From Sphingomonas sp. LaA6.9 (GTDB lineage Bacteria; Pseudomonadota; Alphaproteobacteria; Sphingomonadales; Sphingomonadaceae), in NCBI RefSeq assembly GCF_022601895.1, contig NZ_JAKVIO010000012.1, positions 1 to 64,000 of the forward strand: a stretch of 64,000 nucleotides of DNA, written 5' to 3'. A program made the position numbers and the translations under genes. Of the stretch, positions 7,981 to 16,263 are shown piece after piece. A model generated the notes under the pieces. The model ran no database searches, was not told where the DNA came from, and worked only from the letters and a program-made list of their open reading frames with translations. How positions within the stretch are numbered: the first letter of the stretch is position 1; each line of letters starts with the position of its first letter.

Positions 7981-9639
7981 ATGCCCTTGCGCTTCGCCGA
8001 GCCCGCTGCCGAGGCGTATCAAGTACCGCTGACCATCCGGCATCTGCTGGACGGCATCTTGGTGAAGGCTGCCGACCAACAGATCGTCTATCGGGATCAG
8101 GGAAGCTATAGCTATCGCGAATTCGTCGGACGTGTGGGTCGGCTAGCCGGCTTGCTCGCGGCGCTGGGCGCGGAAGCGGGCATGACGGTGGCGGTGATGG
8201 ATTGGGACAGCCATCGCTATCTGGAAGCCTATTTCGCCGCACCAATGATGGGCGCAGTGCTGCAGACGGTGAACATTCGCCTGCCGGCGCTGCAGATCGG
8301 CTACACGCTGCAGCATGCGCGCGCCGAGATCCTCTTCGTCCACCGCGACTTCTTTCCGATCGTCGAAGCCATCTTGCCGTCGCTTCCCGAGGTGAAGGCG
8401 CTGATCGCGATCATGGACGGCACCGAGGGCGATCTGCCGGCTTGGGCCAGCGGCGAATATGAAATGCTATCGGCCGCCGCTTCGCCCGATTACCCCTTCG
8501 AGGATTTTGACGAGAATGCGGTCGCCACCACATTCTACACCACGGGCACGACCGGCAACCCAAAGGGCGTGTGCTTCACTCATCGCCAGCTCGTGCTCCA
8601 CACGCTAGCCTCCGCCGCGCATTACGGTGCATCGCTAGCGTCGCCGGGGCTCGGCATCGACGACGTCTACATGCCGCTCACCCCCATGTTCCACGTCCAT
8701 GCCTGGGGCATACCCTATGTCGCGACGATGCTGGGGGTAAAGCAGGTCTATCCCGGGCGTTACGAACCAGCGCTGATTTGACGATTGCGCAGCGAGCACC
8801 GGGTTTCCTACTCGCATTGCGTGCCGACCATGCTCGAGATGGTAATCCAGGCCGCGAACCAGACCGGTACCGACCTCACCGGCTGGAAGATGACTATCGG
8901 CGGCAGCGCGTTGACCAGGGCGCAGTGTGCGGAGGGCCGCCGGCGCGGCATGGACGTCGCGGCTGGCTACGGTATGTCCGAAACCTGCCCGCTGGTGGCG
9001 AAGGCTGCCCGGCGCTTCCCGACTCTACTTGATGATGATGTGCTGTCCACTCTCACGATGACGGGCATTCCGGCGCCGCTGGTCGATGTCCGCATCGTCG
9101 ACCAGGACATGAACGAGCTACCGCAGGACGGCCGGACGCGCGGCGAGCTGATATTGCGCGCGCCGTGGCTGACCCTCTGTTACACCGGCGATACGAAGGC
9201 CTCAGAGGCCCTGTGGCGCGGCGGCTGGCTGCACACGCAGGACATCGCGACGATAGATCCGCAGGGACAAATTCAGATCCGCGACCGGCTGAAGGATGTG
9301 ATCAAGACGGGTGGCGAGTGGATCGATTCGATCCATCTTGAGGAACTCGTCGCGACCGCAGAAGGATTCGCTGAAGCCTCGGTGATCGCTGTACCCGATG
9401 TCAAATGGGGTGAGCGCCCGCTTGCTGTAATCGTGGCGAGGCTGGGCGCGACGCCTACCCTCGATCTCCTCAATGTGCCCGTGGAGAAGGCGATCGCGGA
9501 GGGAGTGATCACGCGATATGCCAGGCTCGACCAGTTCGAGATCGTCGATCAGCTTCCCCTCACCAGCGTCGGCAAGATCGACAAGAAGGTGCTGCGCGCG
9601 CGCTTTGCCGATGCCGTGGAGGTGACCGCACAGCCGTGA
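7981..9639 (+). pseudogene. Acyl-CoA synthetase (AMP-binding) with one in-frame stop
   Basis: One reading frame runs from 7981 to 9639 (about 550 codons, normal for a fatty-acyl-CoA ligase), interrupted only by TGA at 8779-8781. Upstream are the P-loop-like TTFYTTGTTGNPKGV and the PLTPMFHVHAWG motif. Downstream are GYGMSETCP, the adenylation motif segment GDIATIDPQG-like (TQDIATIDPQG), IRDRLKDVIKTGGEWI and the C-terminal catalytic Lys region SVGKIDKK. The stop replaces a residue that is usually Leu in YEPxLILRL, so a single base change (for example TTA to TGA) explains it. GAGGA lies 8 bases before the 7981 ATG. Either the gene is recently inactivated or this is a base error. It would activate a carboxylate in the catabolic cluster. 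Confidence 0.8.
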
Positions 9640-10061
9640 CGCGTCGCCCTCGCCTCGTTTCGGGCGAAGGCGTATCCGTGCGTGTCGGCAAGTGCGCGCG
9701 CATCCCGCGCCATCCTGACGATCGCCGATCGACGTGGGCGAGCTTCGACCTCGTCAATCCAAATGTTGAGTGTTTGCGCACGCTCGGCCGGGGCAATCTT
9801 CGACACGATCGAGGCCGATCCCTGGCGCGCTATTTTGGTGGCGGTCGCAATGGGGCGCGACATGCAGCCCGATCGGCGAATGACCCCTCCCACCGTTTTC
9901 TCCAAACGGCCGCTGACCGCCTTTCGATCTCGGCGGATGGGATCACATTTCCGGTGTTGAATTGGTCACGATCGTCATATTGGACATTGTCGTCAAATCG
10001 GTTTATGGAGGACCATACATAATCAGATCGGGCACTTGAACGCTCGGGTGGGGAGGAAAGC
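9640..10061. other. Gene-free interval upstream of the TonB receptor
   Basis: No frame in these 422 bases has recognisable protein features; short open frames on both strands are low-complexity arginine-rich. At 9974-9986 the minus strand reads TGTCCAATATGAC, which shares half-sites with the cluster palindrome but has different spacing. The segment probably holds the receptor promoter. Confidence 0.4.
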
Positions 10062-12233
10062 ATGAGGACTTGGTTAGTATCAGTGCCTGCGTTGCCTTTG
10101 GCTCTGGCTGCGGTCGAGGCAAATGCCCAAGTGTCGGAACCTCCAGTGGTGCAAGTGCCCAAACCCCAGATCGACACGGCAACTATTGAAGAAATAATTG
10201 TAACCGCGCAGCGGCGCGCGGAGAGTCTCCAGGACGTTCCGGTGACCGTCACCTCGCAGTCGGCTCAATCCTTGGAGGACGCGGCTGTCCGCAACCTGGA
10301 AGAACTCAAGACTCTCGTGTCCGGTTATCAGGGTCCCGGCGACAACGCTGCCCAATCGCCCCATATCCGCGGCGTCGGCAGCACCGCCATCCAGCCAGGA
10401 TCGGAGAGCGTCGTAGCCCTCTATGTGGATGACATCTACATCGGTACCCCGTCGCCTGCACTGATCACATTGAACAATGTCGATCGCGTCGATGTTCTCA
10501 AGGGGCCGCAGGGTACGCTCTTCGGTCGCAACACGACCGCCGGTGTCGTCCAAGTGACGACACGATCGCCAAGCGAGACGACGTGGTCCGGCGAAGTGAC
10601 CGCAGGCTACGCCAACTACGAGGTCTTCAACGGCACGTTCTACGCCGGAGGGCCGATTTCGGAGGCGATCTCCAGCGACCTCGCGGTACAAGCCAGGACA
10701 CAGGGCGAGGGCTGGGGCACCAATCTCTTTACAGGCAAGGATGTCTACAAGACCAATCTCGACCTCGGCATCCGGTCAAAGTCGATCATTCGCCTCGCGC
10801 CTGAAACAAAGGTGGAGCTTTCCGCTGACTACGAGTTGAACAAGACGAGGGGCATGAACGTCCTCACTCCACTCGAGGGCTCGCGGTCGATTTTGGGTTA
10901 TGTGTCTCAAGCCACAGGTTGGGATGCCGATTCAAACCTGAGCGAAGCCGGGCGCACGGAGGCTTGGGGCGTCAACGGCAAGGTCCGGCATGACTTCGGT
11001 TTTGCGGAGTTCGTCAGCATCACGGCCTACCGTCGCACGAGCTACACGACGACTGATTCCGACGTAGACGGTACGCCCGCAGCCCTTCTTGGGAATTTTC
11101 GGGATGCCAAAAACAAGCAGTTTACCCAGGAATTACAACTGCTTTCGCCGGCCGACGCCCCCTTCACTTGGACGGCGGGTCTCTTCTATTACCGCTCTGA
11201 CGACGACGCACTTTATCTGACCACCCTTTCACCATTGATATTCCGCGGCCTGACCCGGCAGACGACTGCGGCATCGATCGAGACGGAGTCCTTCGCCGCC
11301 TATGCGCAGGGCACTGTGCGCCTCAGTGATCGGACCAATCTGACCTTGGGTGGGCGCTACACCGACGAAAACGCCAAGCTTGACGCGCAGGTCGATACCT
11401 TCGCCGGGCCGGTGTCCCGGCCTGGAACTCCGATAAGCGACGAAACGTCGGACAATTCTCCGACGTGGCGGATTTCGCTCGACCATCACTTCACCCCGGA
11501 TGTGATGGCATACGCGTCTTACAATCGCGGTCAGAAGAGCGGCGGCTTCAACATAGCTAACCCAGCCACCCCACCCTATCTGCCCGAGAAGCTGAATGCG
11601 TACGAGGTAGGGTTCCGATCCGAATTCTGGGACCGTCGCCTGACGCTCAACACCTCAGCCTTCTATTATGATTATTCCGATGTCCAGGTGCTTGGGTTCG
11701 TCGGGACAGCCATTCAATTGTTCAACGGGGCTGGCGCCGAACTCTACGGCGTTGACGTGGACTTCCATGCCAGGCTGTCGAACCGCTTTACGGTAAGCGG
11801 CGCATTGGAGTACCTCCATTCGGAATTCACATCCTTCCCAAATGCGACGATCTCAACGCCGAGGCCAACCGGAGGATTTACGCAGGTTTCAGGCTCGGCC
11901 ACCGGCAATGAGCTTCCGCAGGCGCCCCATTTTACGGGCTCGATCACCGGAACCTACCGCCTTCCAATCGATTCTGGCGATTGGCGGGCTTCAGCCACCT
12001 ACTACTACAATGACGGCTTTTTCTTCGAGGCCGACAATCGGGTGCGACAGCCAAACTATAGCCTGCTGAGCACATCACTCACCTACACCCAGGGCGATAT
12101 GTCTGTACGCTTGTGGGGCAATAATCTGACTAACGAGCAGGTCATGAACACCGTCCTCACAAGCCAGCTCAATTCTGTCCGCAAGCTCAACGCCCCGCGA
12201 GCTTACGGAGTTACGCTCGAGTACCGCTACTAG
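10062..12233 (+). CDS. TonB-dependent receptor
   Basis: A 723-residue outer-membrane receptor. A signal peptide ends near VEANAQ. It is followed by the TonB box/plug start EEIIVTAQRRAESLQDVPV, plug motifs VALYVDDIYIG and KGPQGTLFGRNTTAGVV, and a long beta-barrel ending in an aromatic residue (YGVTLEYRY). GGAGGA precedes the ATG at good distance. The EIIVTAQRRxE style is that of the large sphingomonad receptor family whose ligands are often not siderophores. Its position beside a ring-cleavage cluster suggests uptake of the aromatic substrate or a precursor. The ligand is not readable. Confidence 0.93.
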   Translation: MRTWLVSVPALPLALAAVEANAQVSEPPVVQVPKPQIDTATIEEIIVTAQRRAESLQDVPVTVTSQSAQSLEDAAVRNLEELKTLVSGYQGPGDNAAQSPHIRGVGSTAIQPGSESVVALYVDDIYIGTPSPALITLNNVDRVDVLKGPQGTLFGRNTTAGVVQVTTRSPSETTWSGEVTAGYANYEVFNGTFYAGGPISEAISSDLAVQARTQGEGWGTNLFTGKDVYKTNLDLGIRSKSIIRLAPETKVELSADYELNKTRGMNVLTPLEGSRSILGYVSQATGWDADSNLSEAGRTEAWGVNGKVRHDFGFAEFVSITAYRRTSYTTTDSDVDGTPAALLGNFRDAKNKQFTQELQLLSPADAPFTWTAGLFYYRSDDDALYLTTLSPLIFRGLTRQTTAASIETESFAAYAQGTVRLSDRTNLTLGGRYTDENAKLDAQVDTFAGPVSRPGTPISDETSDNSPTWRISLDHHFTPDVMAYASYNRGQKSGGFNIANPATPPYLPEKLNAYEVGFRSEFWDRRLTLNTSAFYYDYSDVQVLGFVGTAIQLFNGAGAELYGVDVDFHARLSNRFTVSGALEYLHSEFTSFPNATISTPRPTGGFTQVSGSATGNELPQAPHFTGSITGTYRLPIDSGDWRASATYYYNDGFFFEADNRVRQPNYSLLSTSLTYTQGDMSVRLWGNNLTNEQVMNTVLTSQLNSVRKLNAPRAYGVTLEYRY

Positions 12234-12263
12234 TTTCTGGATTAACACCAAGGAGGAAGTATC

Positions 12264-12566
12264 ATGACGAATGTTGATGGAGTTTGGGACTGGTCCGCCA
12301 AGACGCCGCTGGGCGAACAGCGCGTCCAGCTGACGGTAAAGCGTGAGGGCGATACGTTCACCGGGGGCATGGAAGGTGCATTTGGCTCGGTACCGGTGAC
12401 CGACGGGACGATTAGCGGCGACACTCTCACATATTCTGCGGCAGTCACGAAGCCCATGCCGATTACGCTACAGTGCGAGCTCACCGTGTCTGGCGACACG
12501 CTTTCGGGCACCGTGAGTGCGGCAGGCGTTGGGTCGTTTCCTGCGAGCGGTCAACGCGCTGCCTAG
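12264..12566 (+). CDS. Small conserved protein of unknown function, copy 1
   Basis: A 100-residue protein, MTNVDGVWDWSAKTPLGEQR at its start, made of alternating short beta-like segments (VQLTVKREGDTFTGGMEG, ISGDTLTYSA, LTVSGDTLSGTV). The pattern suggests a small beta-sandwich or lipocalin-like barrel. There is no signal peptide, cysteine pair or catalytic motif apart from one Cys in ITLQCELTV. AGGAGG lies 8 bases before the ATG. It follows the receptor by 30 bases and is probably in the same transcript. Function unknown; a binding role for a pathway compound is only a guess. Confidence 0.8.
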   Translation: MTNVDGVWDWSAKTPLGEQRVQLTVKREGDTFTGGMEGAFGSVPVTDGTISGDTLTYSAAVTKPMPITLQCELTVSGDTLSGTVSAAGVGSFPASGQRAA

Positions 12567-12574
12567 GCTGCGAT

Positions 12575-12598
12575 GCGGGCGGCTTCACGGCCGCCCGC
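12575..12598 (+). terminator. GC-rich hairpin after copy 1
   Basis: GCGGGCGGC (12575-12583) pairs perfectly with GCCGCCCGC (12590-12598) around a 6-base loop, 9 bases after the stop of copy 1. No strong T-run follows, so it could be an attenuating or mRNA-stabilising hairpin rather than a full terminator. Confidence 0.5.
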
Positions 12599-12683
12599 CT
12601 TGCCGGTTTCGTCGGTTCGCTGGGTTCGGGGCAAGGTCGGTTACCGCCGGTGATTTCCGGATTAACGTTGAGGAGGAGATGTC

Positions 12684-12986
12684 ATGGGTAACGTTGATGG
12701 AGTTTGGGACTGGTCCGCCAAGACGCCGCTGGGCGAACGGCGGGCCCAGCTGACGGTAAAGCGCGCGGGCGATACGTTCGTCGGTGACATAGAAGGTGCA
12801 TTTGGCTCGGTGTCGGTGGCCGACGGGAAGATCGAGGGCGATACCCTCACATTTTCCACGGCAGTCAAGAAGCCCATGCCGCTTACCCTTCGGTGCAAGC
12901 TCACCGTGTCGGGCGACACGCTGTCGGGCACTGTAAGTACGGCAGGCCTTGGGTCGTTTCCCGTGACCGGCCAGCGCGCAGCCTAG
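12684..12986 (+). CDS. Small conserved protein of unknown function, copy 2
   Basis: A 100-residue paralogue of the gene at 12264, aligning end to end without gaps. The first 18 residues differ only at position 2, and most differences are conservative (TYSAAVTKPMP versus TFSTAVKKPMP). It has the same single Cys (LRCKLTV) and the same C-terminal GSFPxxGQRAA. Its own AGGAGG site is present 8 bases upstream. Retention of both open frames with mainly conservative changes suggests both copies are used. Function unknown. Confidence 0.8.
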   Translation: MGNVDGVWDWSAKTPLGERRAQLTVKRAGDTFVGDIEGAFGSVSVADGKIEGDTLTFSTAVKKPMPLTLRCKLTVSGDTLSGTVSTAGLGSFPVTGQRAA

Positions 12987-12994
12987 ACTGCATC

Positions 12995-13014
12995 GGGCGG
13001 CTTCCGGTCCGCCC
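12995..13014 (+). terminator. Hairpin after copy 2, before the convergent TetR gene
   Basis: GGGCGG (12995-13000) pairs with CCGCCC (13009-13014) around an 8-base loop. It is the shorter counterpart of the hairpin after copy 1 and lies between two convergent genes. No clear T-run follows. Confidence 0.4.
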
Positions 13015-13029
13015 CCCTTGCCGGTTTTG

Positions 13030-13701
13030 TCAGTTCGCTGGGAGTTCGGACGTTACCGCGCTGAGGTCTTGGAATGGCCTGCGCGCAATTTCTGCGGCCA
13101 TCGATGGTTCCATACCCAATGCCATCAGCAGGAGTGTCGCGATCTGCTCAGGGTAATCCTGAGGGCGCGCGAGCGATGCGGCCGCCCGGATGCCCTGTCC
13201 CGTGGTGCCGATAATTAGATCGACACCGATTTCCAAATTTTGTTTCGGCAAAATTCCCCGCGAGATACAATCTTTCAGATCGCGCCGCGGTCCGCGGCGA
13301 AACTCCGCTTCAGCGCTGCTAACGGAGGCGGGCATTTGCAGAAGAAGCAGGCCCCATCTGGGATTCTCCCGCGAGTTGCGGATCAAGAACCTGATCCCAC
13401 CCACCAAACGTTCGGCCGGATCGCTGATCCGCAGTTTGGCTTCCTCATATGTTACCATCAGTTCCTTACGAAGCACCGTACTGACGGCTTCGAGAAGTTC
13501 CTCTTTCGTCTGAAAGTGATTGTAGAAAGAGCCGCGGGATACATCGGCCGCCGCCACGAAATCCTCAATTACAGGCGCTTCAAAACCGAAATCGAGAAAT
13601 ACGCGGATGCCCGCCTCGATCAAGCGCGAGCGGGTCCGCGTGCGACGTACCAGCCCCGTCTTCTTGTTGCGCTCTGCATAGCGCGAAACACCATTCGGCA
13701 T
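13030..13701 (-). CDS. TetR family transcriptional regulator
   Basis: A 223-residue regulator. The N-terminal helix-turn-helix is clear: RSRLIEAGIRVFLDFGFEAP, then FVAAADVSRGSFYNHFQTKE at about residues 48-67. The C-terminal ligand domain is variable, as usual for TetR. It is convergent with the duplicated small genes. Upstream of its start lies the perfect palindrome at 13773-13785, a likely autoregulatory operator. Variants of the site occur before the nitroreductase, MFS and hydrolase genes, so it may control the catabolic cluster in response to a pathway compound. The start is the first ATG of the frame; a somewhat later start is possible. Confidence 0.88.
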   Translation of the reverse strand: MPNGVSRYAERNKKTGLVRRTRTRSRLIEAGIRVFLDFGFEAPVIEDFVAAADVSRGSFYNHFQTKEELLEAVSTVLRKELMVTYEEAKLRISDPAERLVGGIRFLIRNSRENPRWGLLLLQMPASVSSAEAEFRRGPRRDLKDCISRGILPKQNLEIGVDLIIGTTGQGIRAAASLARPQDYPEQIATLLLMALGMEPSMAAEIARRPFQDLSAVTSELPAN

Positions 13702-13772
13702 TGAATTTGCTCTCGGTAAAAGATTGGTTTCCGACTGCCATCACATGACTCAAAATGCTGCTGCGAACAACC

Positions 13773-13785
13773 TGTCAAAGTGACA
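13773..13785. promoter_or_regulatory. Perfect TGTCA-N3-TGACA operator candidate of the TetR gene
   Basis: TGTCAAAGTGACA is a perfect inverted repeat with 5-base arms and a 3-base centre, extended by one C/G pair on each side (13772-13786). It lies about 75 bases upstream of the TetR start. Size and symmetry suit a TetR dimer. Confidence 0.55.
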
Positions 13786-13936
13786 GCATCGTTGAAATGC
13801 TCCCCCTTTCTTCCTCCACTTATGAATAAAGTCCGGGGTTGTCTTGAGCTGCACCCCGAACTTGGACCGCCCTGCTGGTGGCTTTCCAGCGTGCCGGCAT
13901 CAGGGCGGGCCATGTGCCGCTGATGCTAACATGTGG

Positions 13937-14006
13937 ATTCCGACGAAGCCGCCCCCTCGTTCCGAGAAGATGGCGCCTCCTCATTCCGAGATGATGTCGC
14001 CCCCTC
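13937..14006. repeat. IS21-type multiple terminal repeats
   Basis: Three consecutive units at 13937-13958, 13959-13982 and 13983-14006 share (A/G)TTCCGA near the start and GCC(C/T)CCTC or a close variant at the end, 22-24 bases each. Direct repeats of this kind near the ends are a feature of IS21 elements. The terminal TGTGGATTCC at 13932 is the probable element boundary. Confidence 0.65.
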
Positions 14007-14058
14007 GGAGGCAGGGCTTAACTGGTCTTGATGGTTGTTGTTTCGAACGCGCTTTCGG

Positions 14059-14442
14059 TCAAGCCTCTTGGTCGGTTTTCGTTCGGCGCATGCTGTCGCC
14101 ATCGAGGTTCAAGCGATGGGCATTGTGGACGAGCCGATCGAGGATGGCGTCGGCATAGGTTGGATCCCCGATGACCTCATGCCATGCCGCGATTGGGAGC
14201 TGGCTTGTTACGAGGGTGGAGCGGCGACCATAACGTTCCTCGAGAATTTCAAGCAGGTCGTGACGCGCATGCGCGTCAAGCGGTTCGAGCCCCCAGTCAT
14301 CAAGGATCAGCAGCTGGACGCTACCCAGAGTTCGCTGCAGCCTGGCATGGCGACCATCACCGCGGGCAAGGGCAAGACTGGAAAAGAGCTTGGGAACGCG
14401 TTGATAGAGCACAGAGCGGTCATCACGGCAGGCCTTGGGCGT
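14059..14442 (-). pseudogene. istB: IS21 helper ATPase IstB, C-terminal fragment
   Basis: The fragment reads KACRDDRSVLYQRVPKLF, then the Walker B segment SVQLLILDDWGLEPL, sensor-like RRSTLVTSQLP and the family end DAILDRLVHNAHRLNLDGDS. It lacks the N-terminal part with the Walker A motif. At its 5' side the frame continues without a stop into IS630 transposase sequence, so it is a chimera produced by recombination between two elements. IstB normally assists the IstA transposase; no istA is present. Confidence 0.85.
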
Positions 14443-14914
14443 CATGTTCGTCTTGGCCCAGGTCTCGTCGATGAAGACGAGACGCCGCGGATCAAGGCGA
14501 CCCTGATACTTCTTCCACTGTGCTCTTCTTCTGGCGATCGCGGGCCTGTCCTGCTCGGTGGCGAACAGACTTTTTTTTGAAGCTCATGCCTTCGGCACGA
14601 ACCAGGCGCCATACCGATACCGGGCAGGTTTCGATGCCGTGGGCGGCTAACTCCGCCACCATCTCGCGCACTGTAATCTCAGGTGTCGCGACCAAGCGCT
14701 CCAGAACCAAGGCCCGGTGCGGAGCAAGCAATCGCTTGCGGTGACCGCCCATCGGCTTTGCGGCTGCCGTCCCTGTCGTACGCAATCGCTGCGACCATTT
14801 AACAGCACTCGCCACACTGACATCAAACAGGGCCGCAACTTCCCGGCAGCTCCGGCCTCCAGCTACGGCTGCCGCAACCCGCTCTCGAAGATCATCGGAA
14901 TAAGGTTTCGCCAT
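14443..14914 (-). pseudogene. IS630 family transposase, N-terminal part with +1 frame change
   Basis: The start at 14914 (MAKPYSDDLRERV) has GGAGG 9 bases upstream. The helix-turn-helix region GRSCREVAALFDVSVASAVK and the linker RLLAPHR are clear. At a run of eight A (minus strand, 14571-14578) the family sequence continues in the +1 frame (SLFATEQDRPAIARRR ... FIDETWAKTNMT, containing the second DDE Asp). IS630 elements commonly use ribosomal frameshifting at A-runs, so the shift may be natural. The element then breaks off into IstB. The frame-0 product stops at 14492. Confidence 0.8.
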
Positions 14915-15004
14915 GCCTGCTGGCCTCCAACCCAGCCTCAAGGTTGAATCAGAAACCAGCCGCCGTGGGAATCCCCATTCGATTCAATCAAGCAGAAACA
15001 GACT

Positions 15005-15271
15005 CTAGAGCTTTCGCGAGACGACATCCTGCAGCATCGCCTTGTCCAGACTGAGGTCAGCCACCAGGCGCTTCAGCTTCGCGTTCTCCTCCTCAAGCTG
15101 TCGCAGCCGCTTCATCTCCGACGGCATCAATCCGGCGTAATTCTTGCGCCAATTATAGTACGTCGCCTCGCTGATCCCAGCCTTGCGGCACACCGCGCCA
15201 ACCGACATGCCATCGTCCGCCTGCTTCAGCACGAAGGCAATCTGCGCCTCCGAAGACTTTGTCCTCTTCAT
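15005..15271 (-). pseudogene. IS3 family transposase OrfA, cut off from OrfB
   Basis: An 88-residue OrfA starting MKRTKSSEAQIAFVLKQADD, with a helix-turn-helix (GAVCRKAGISEATYYNWRK) and a leucine-zipper-like end (MKRLRQLEEENAKLKRLVAD). GGAG stands 6 bases before the ATG at 15271. The OrfA frame is complete to its TAG. OrfB, which carries the DDE catalytic domain, is absent because IS630 sequence begins at the stop codon. OrfA alone cannot transpose. Confidence 0.85.
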
Positions 15272-15350
15272 CGACACTCCGTATCCTGCCCCTCCATTCA
15301 TAACTGGAATTCTCCAACCCAAAACGGTCCAGAATTCCCGGAGCAGGTCA

Positions 15351-15786
15351 GGTGCGCAAGGTCATGACCGTGTCACAGATCGGTCGATGACAATTACGCG
15401 CATATTTTCGCCACTCGCGTCAAATGCTCCATTTTGGCGGCTATGCCGGGCATGGGCTGCGGGCAAAGGCGGCCACTGGAGGGCGCGCGAGGCCCCTCTG
15501 CGCGACCGAAGCAAAGCTTCAGCAAAGCACGGATATGGAGACGAAATCTGGTCCGCTCAACGCGCGGGAGCCAGAACAGAGGCTCTGTCCGTGGTCCTCC
15601 ATGGATCCACCGTCGAGGCGGCGGATCCCAATTTCCGGGCTTGCAAGACAGCGTCCGGATCACGGTAATCCGCTTGAAACTGCGAAAATCGACGATGACC
15701 TCTGCACCGGCATTCGCCCTCGCCGGAAGGCGCTTCCACCCGTCGACTGTCGTTCAGTGTCGCGCGCCCGGTCTCCGCAGGTGATC
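15351..15786. other. Gene-free interval between IS debris and the six-gene operon
   Basis: No frame here shows a recognisable protein, and frames on both strands are short and arginine/proline-rich. The interval probably contains decayed sequence left by the insertion events. Confidence 0.5.
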
Positions 15787-15815
15787 TTGACAGGTTATTT
15801 GAGGTCTAATATCAT
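15787..15815 (+). promoter_or_regulatory. Sigma70-type promoter of the six-gene operon
   Basis: A consensus -35 TTGACA (15787-15792) and a -10 TATCAT (15810-15815, one mismatch) are separated by exactly 17 bases. Transcription would start near 15822, about 80 bases before the TTG start at 15903. The leader is AT-rich. It contains an imperfect palindrome GCCTATATT...AATATTAGGC (15824-15846) and TGACATTTGTCA (15852-15863, 5-base arms), which could bind a regulator. Confidence 0.6.
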
Positions 15816-15902
15816 GTTACTTCGCCTATATTAATAAATATTAGGCAAGCATGACATTTGTCAAGTTGCTGTGCGACTACTCTCAGAAAAGGAGGGCGGG
15901 CG

Positions 15903-16184
15903 TTGGATTCTTATACTAGGCTTAACATCAGACCCAACTTCCGGCAGGACAAGCTGCCCTGCGACGGCAAGGTCGGCGATGTCCTGATCCTCACGCCCCT
16001 GGCGGAGGACGAGTTCGACAGTTCGCCCAATGGGCTTGCAAGCCTGTGGGTCTGCATCAAGGGCTCCTGGGAACCGGAGCGCACCCACGCCGTCTGGGCC
16101 CGGGTGAAGTTCGACGGGGTCGCCACATGCGAACAGCCGGTGCCTCAGCCTCCCCAGGATCACCCCAGCCTTGTTCGCGGTTAG
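15903..16184 (+). CDS. Small protein of unknown function, first gene of the operon
   Basis: A 93-residue protein from a TTG start, chosen because AGGAGG lies about 6 bases upstream; an in-frame ATG at 15858 lacks a site. The core GKVGDVLILTP and SLWVCIKGSW ... AVWARVKFDG looks like a compact beta structure with two short sheets. The C-terminus is proline-rich. It has no signal peptide or catalytic motif. It lies 79 bases before the GVYGE-repeat gene, whose products often go with small beta-rich partners, but this link is only inferred. I do not recognise the family. Confidence 0.65.
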   Translation: MDSYTRLNIRPNFRQDKLPCDGKVGDVLILTPLAEDEFDSSPNGLASLWVCIKGSWEPERTHAVWARVKFDGVATCEQPVPQPPQDHPSLVRG

Positions 16185-16263
16185 AGCCGCGCAGCGCTGC
16201 GCGTCCCGCGGCTGGACGCAGCCTTGCAACCCATAGCAACCGGACCGGGAAGGACGCCTTGCG

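Larger units (their letters stand above)
12239..13014 (+). repeat. Tandem duplication of a small gene with leader and hairpin
   Basis: Two roughly 360-420 base units follow each other. Each holds a similar leader (GATTAAC...GAGGAG), an ATG, a 100-codon gene with near-identical first bases, and a GC-rich hairpin behind the stop. The shared leader, coding part and hairpin show that the whole transcription/translation unit was copied. Confidence 0.85.
13932..15350 (-). mobile_element. Nested insertion-sequence remnants (IS21 / IS630 / IS3)
   Basis: Read on the minus strand, the right end (15350) starts TGACCTGCTCC, a typical IS3 terminal repeat, and leads into an IS3 orfA. That gene ends at CTAG (15004-15007), where an IS630 element begins; IS630 elements are known to favour CTAG/TA targets. 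The IS630 transposase frame runs to about 14440 and passes directly into the C-terminal half of an IS21-type IstB. The IstB part ends in the multiple terminal repeats of an IS21 end at 13937-14006. No complete transposase remains, so all three are dead here. Confidence 0.75.

Noticed and set aside
8779-8781. TGA as a selenocysteine codon in the acyl-CoA ligase
   Set aside because: The family has Leu, not Cys, at this place and the residue is not catalytic. A point mutation is simpler.
9549-9905. 118-codon minus-strand frame between the ligase pseudogene and the TonB receptor
   Set aside because: It overlaps the 3' end of the ligase, has no ribosome site and shows no recognisable motif.
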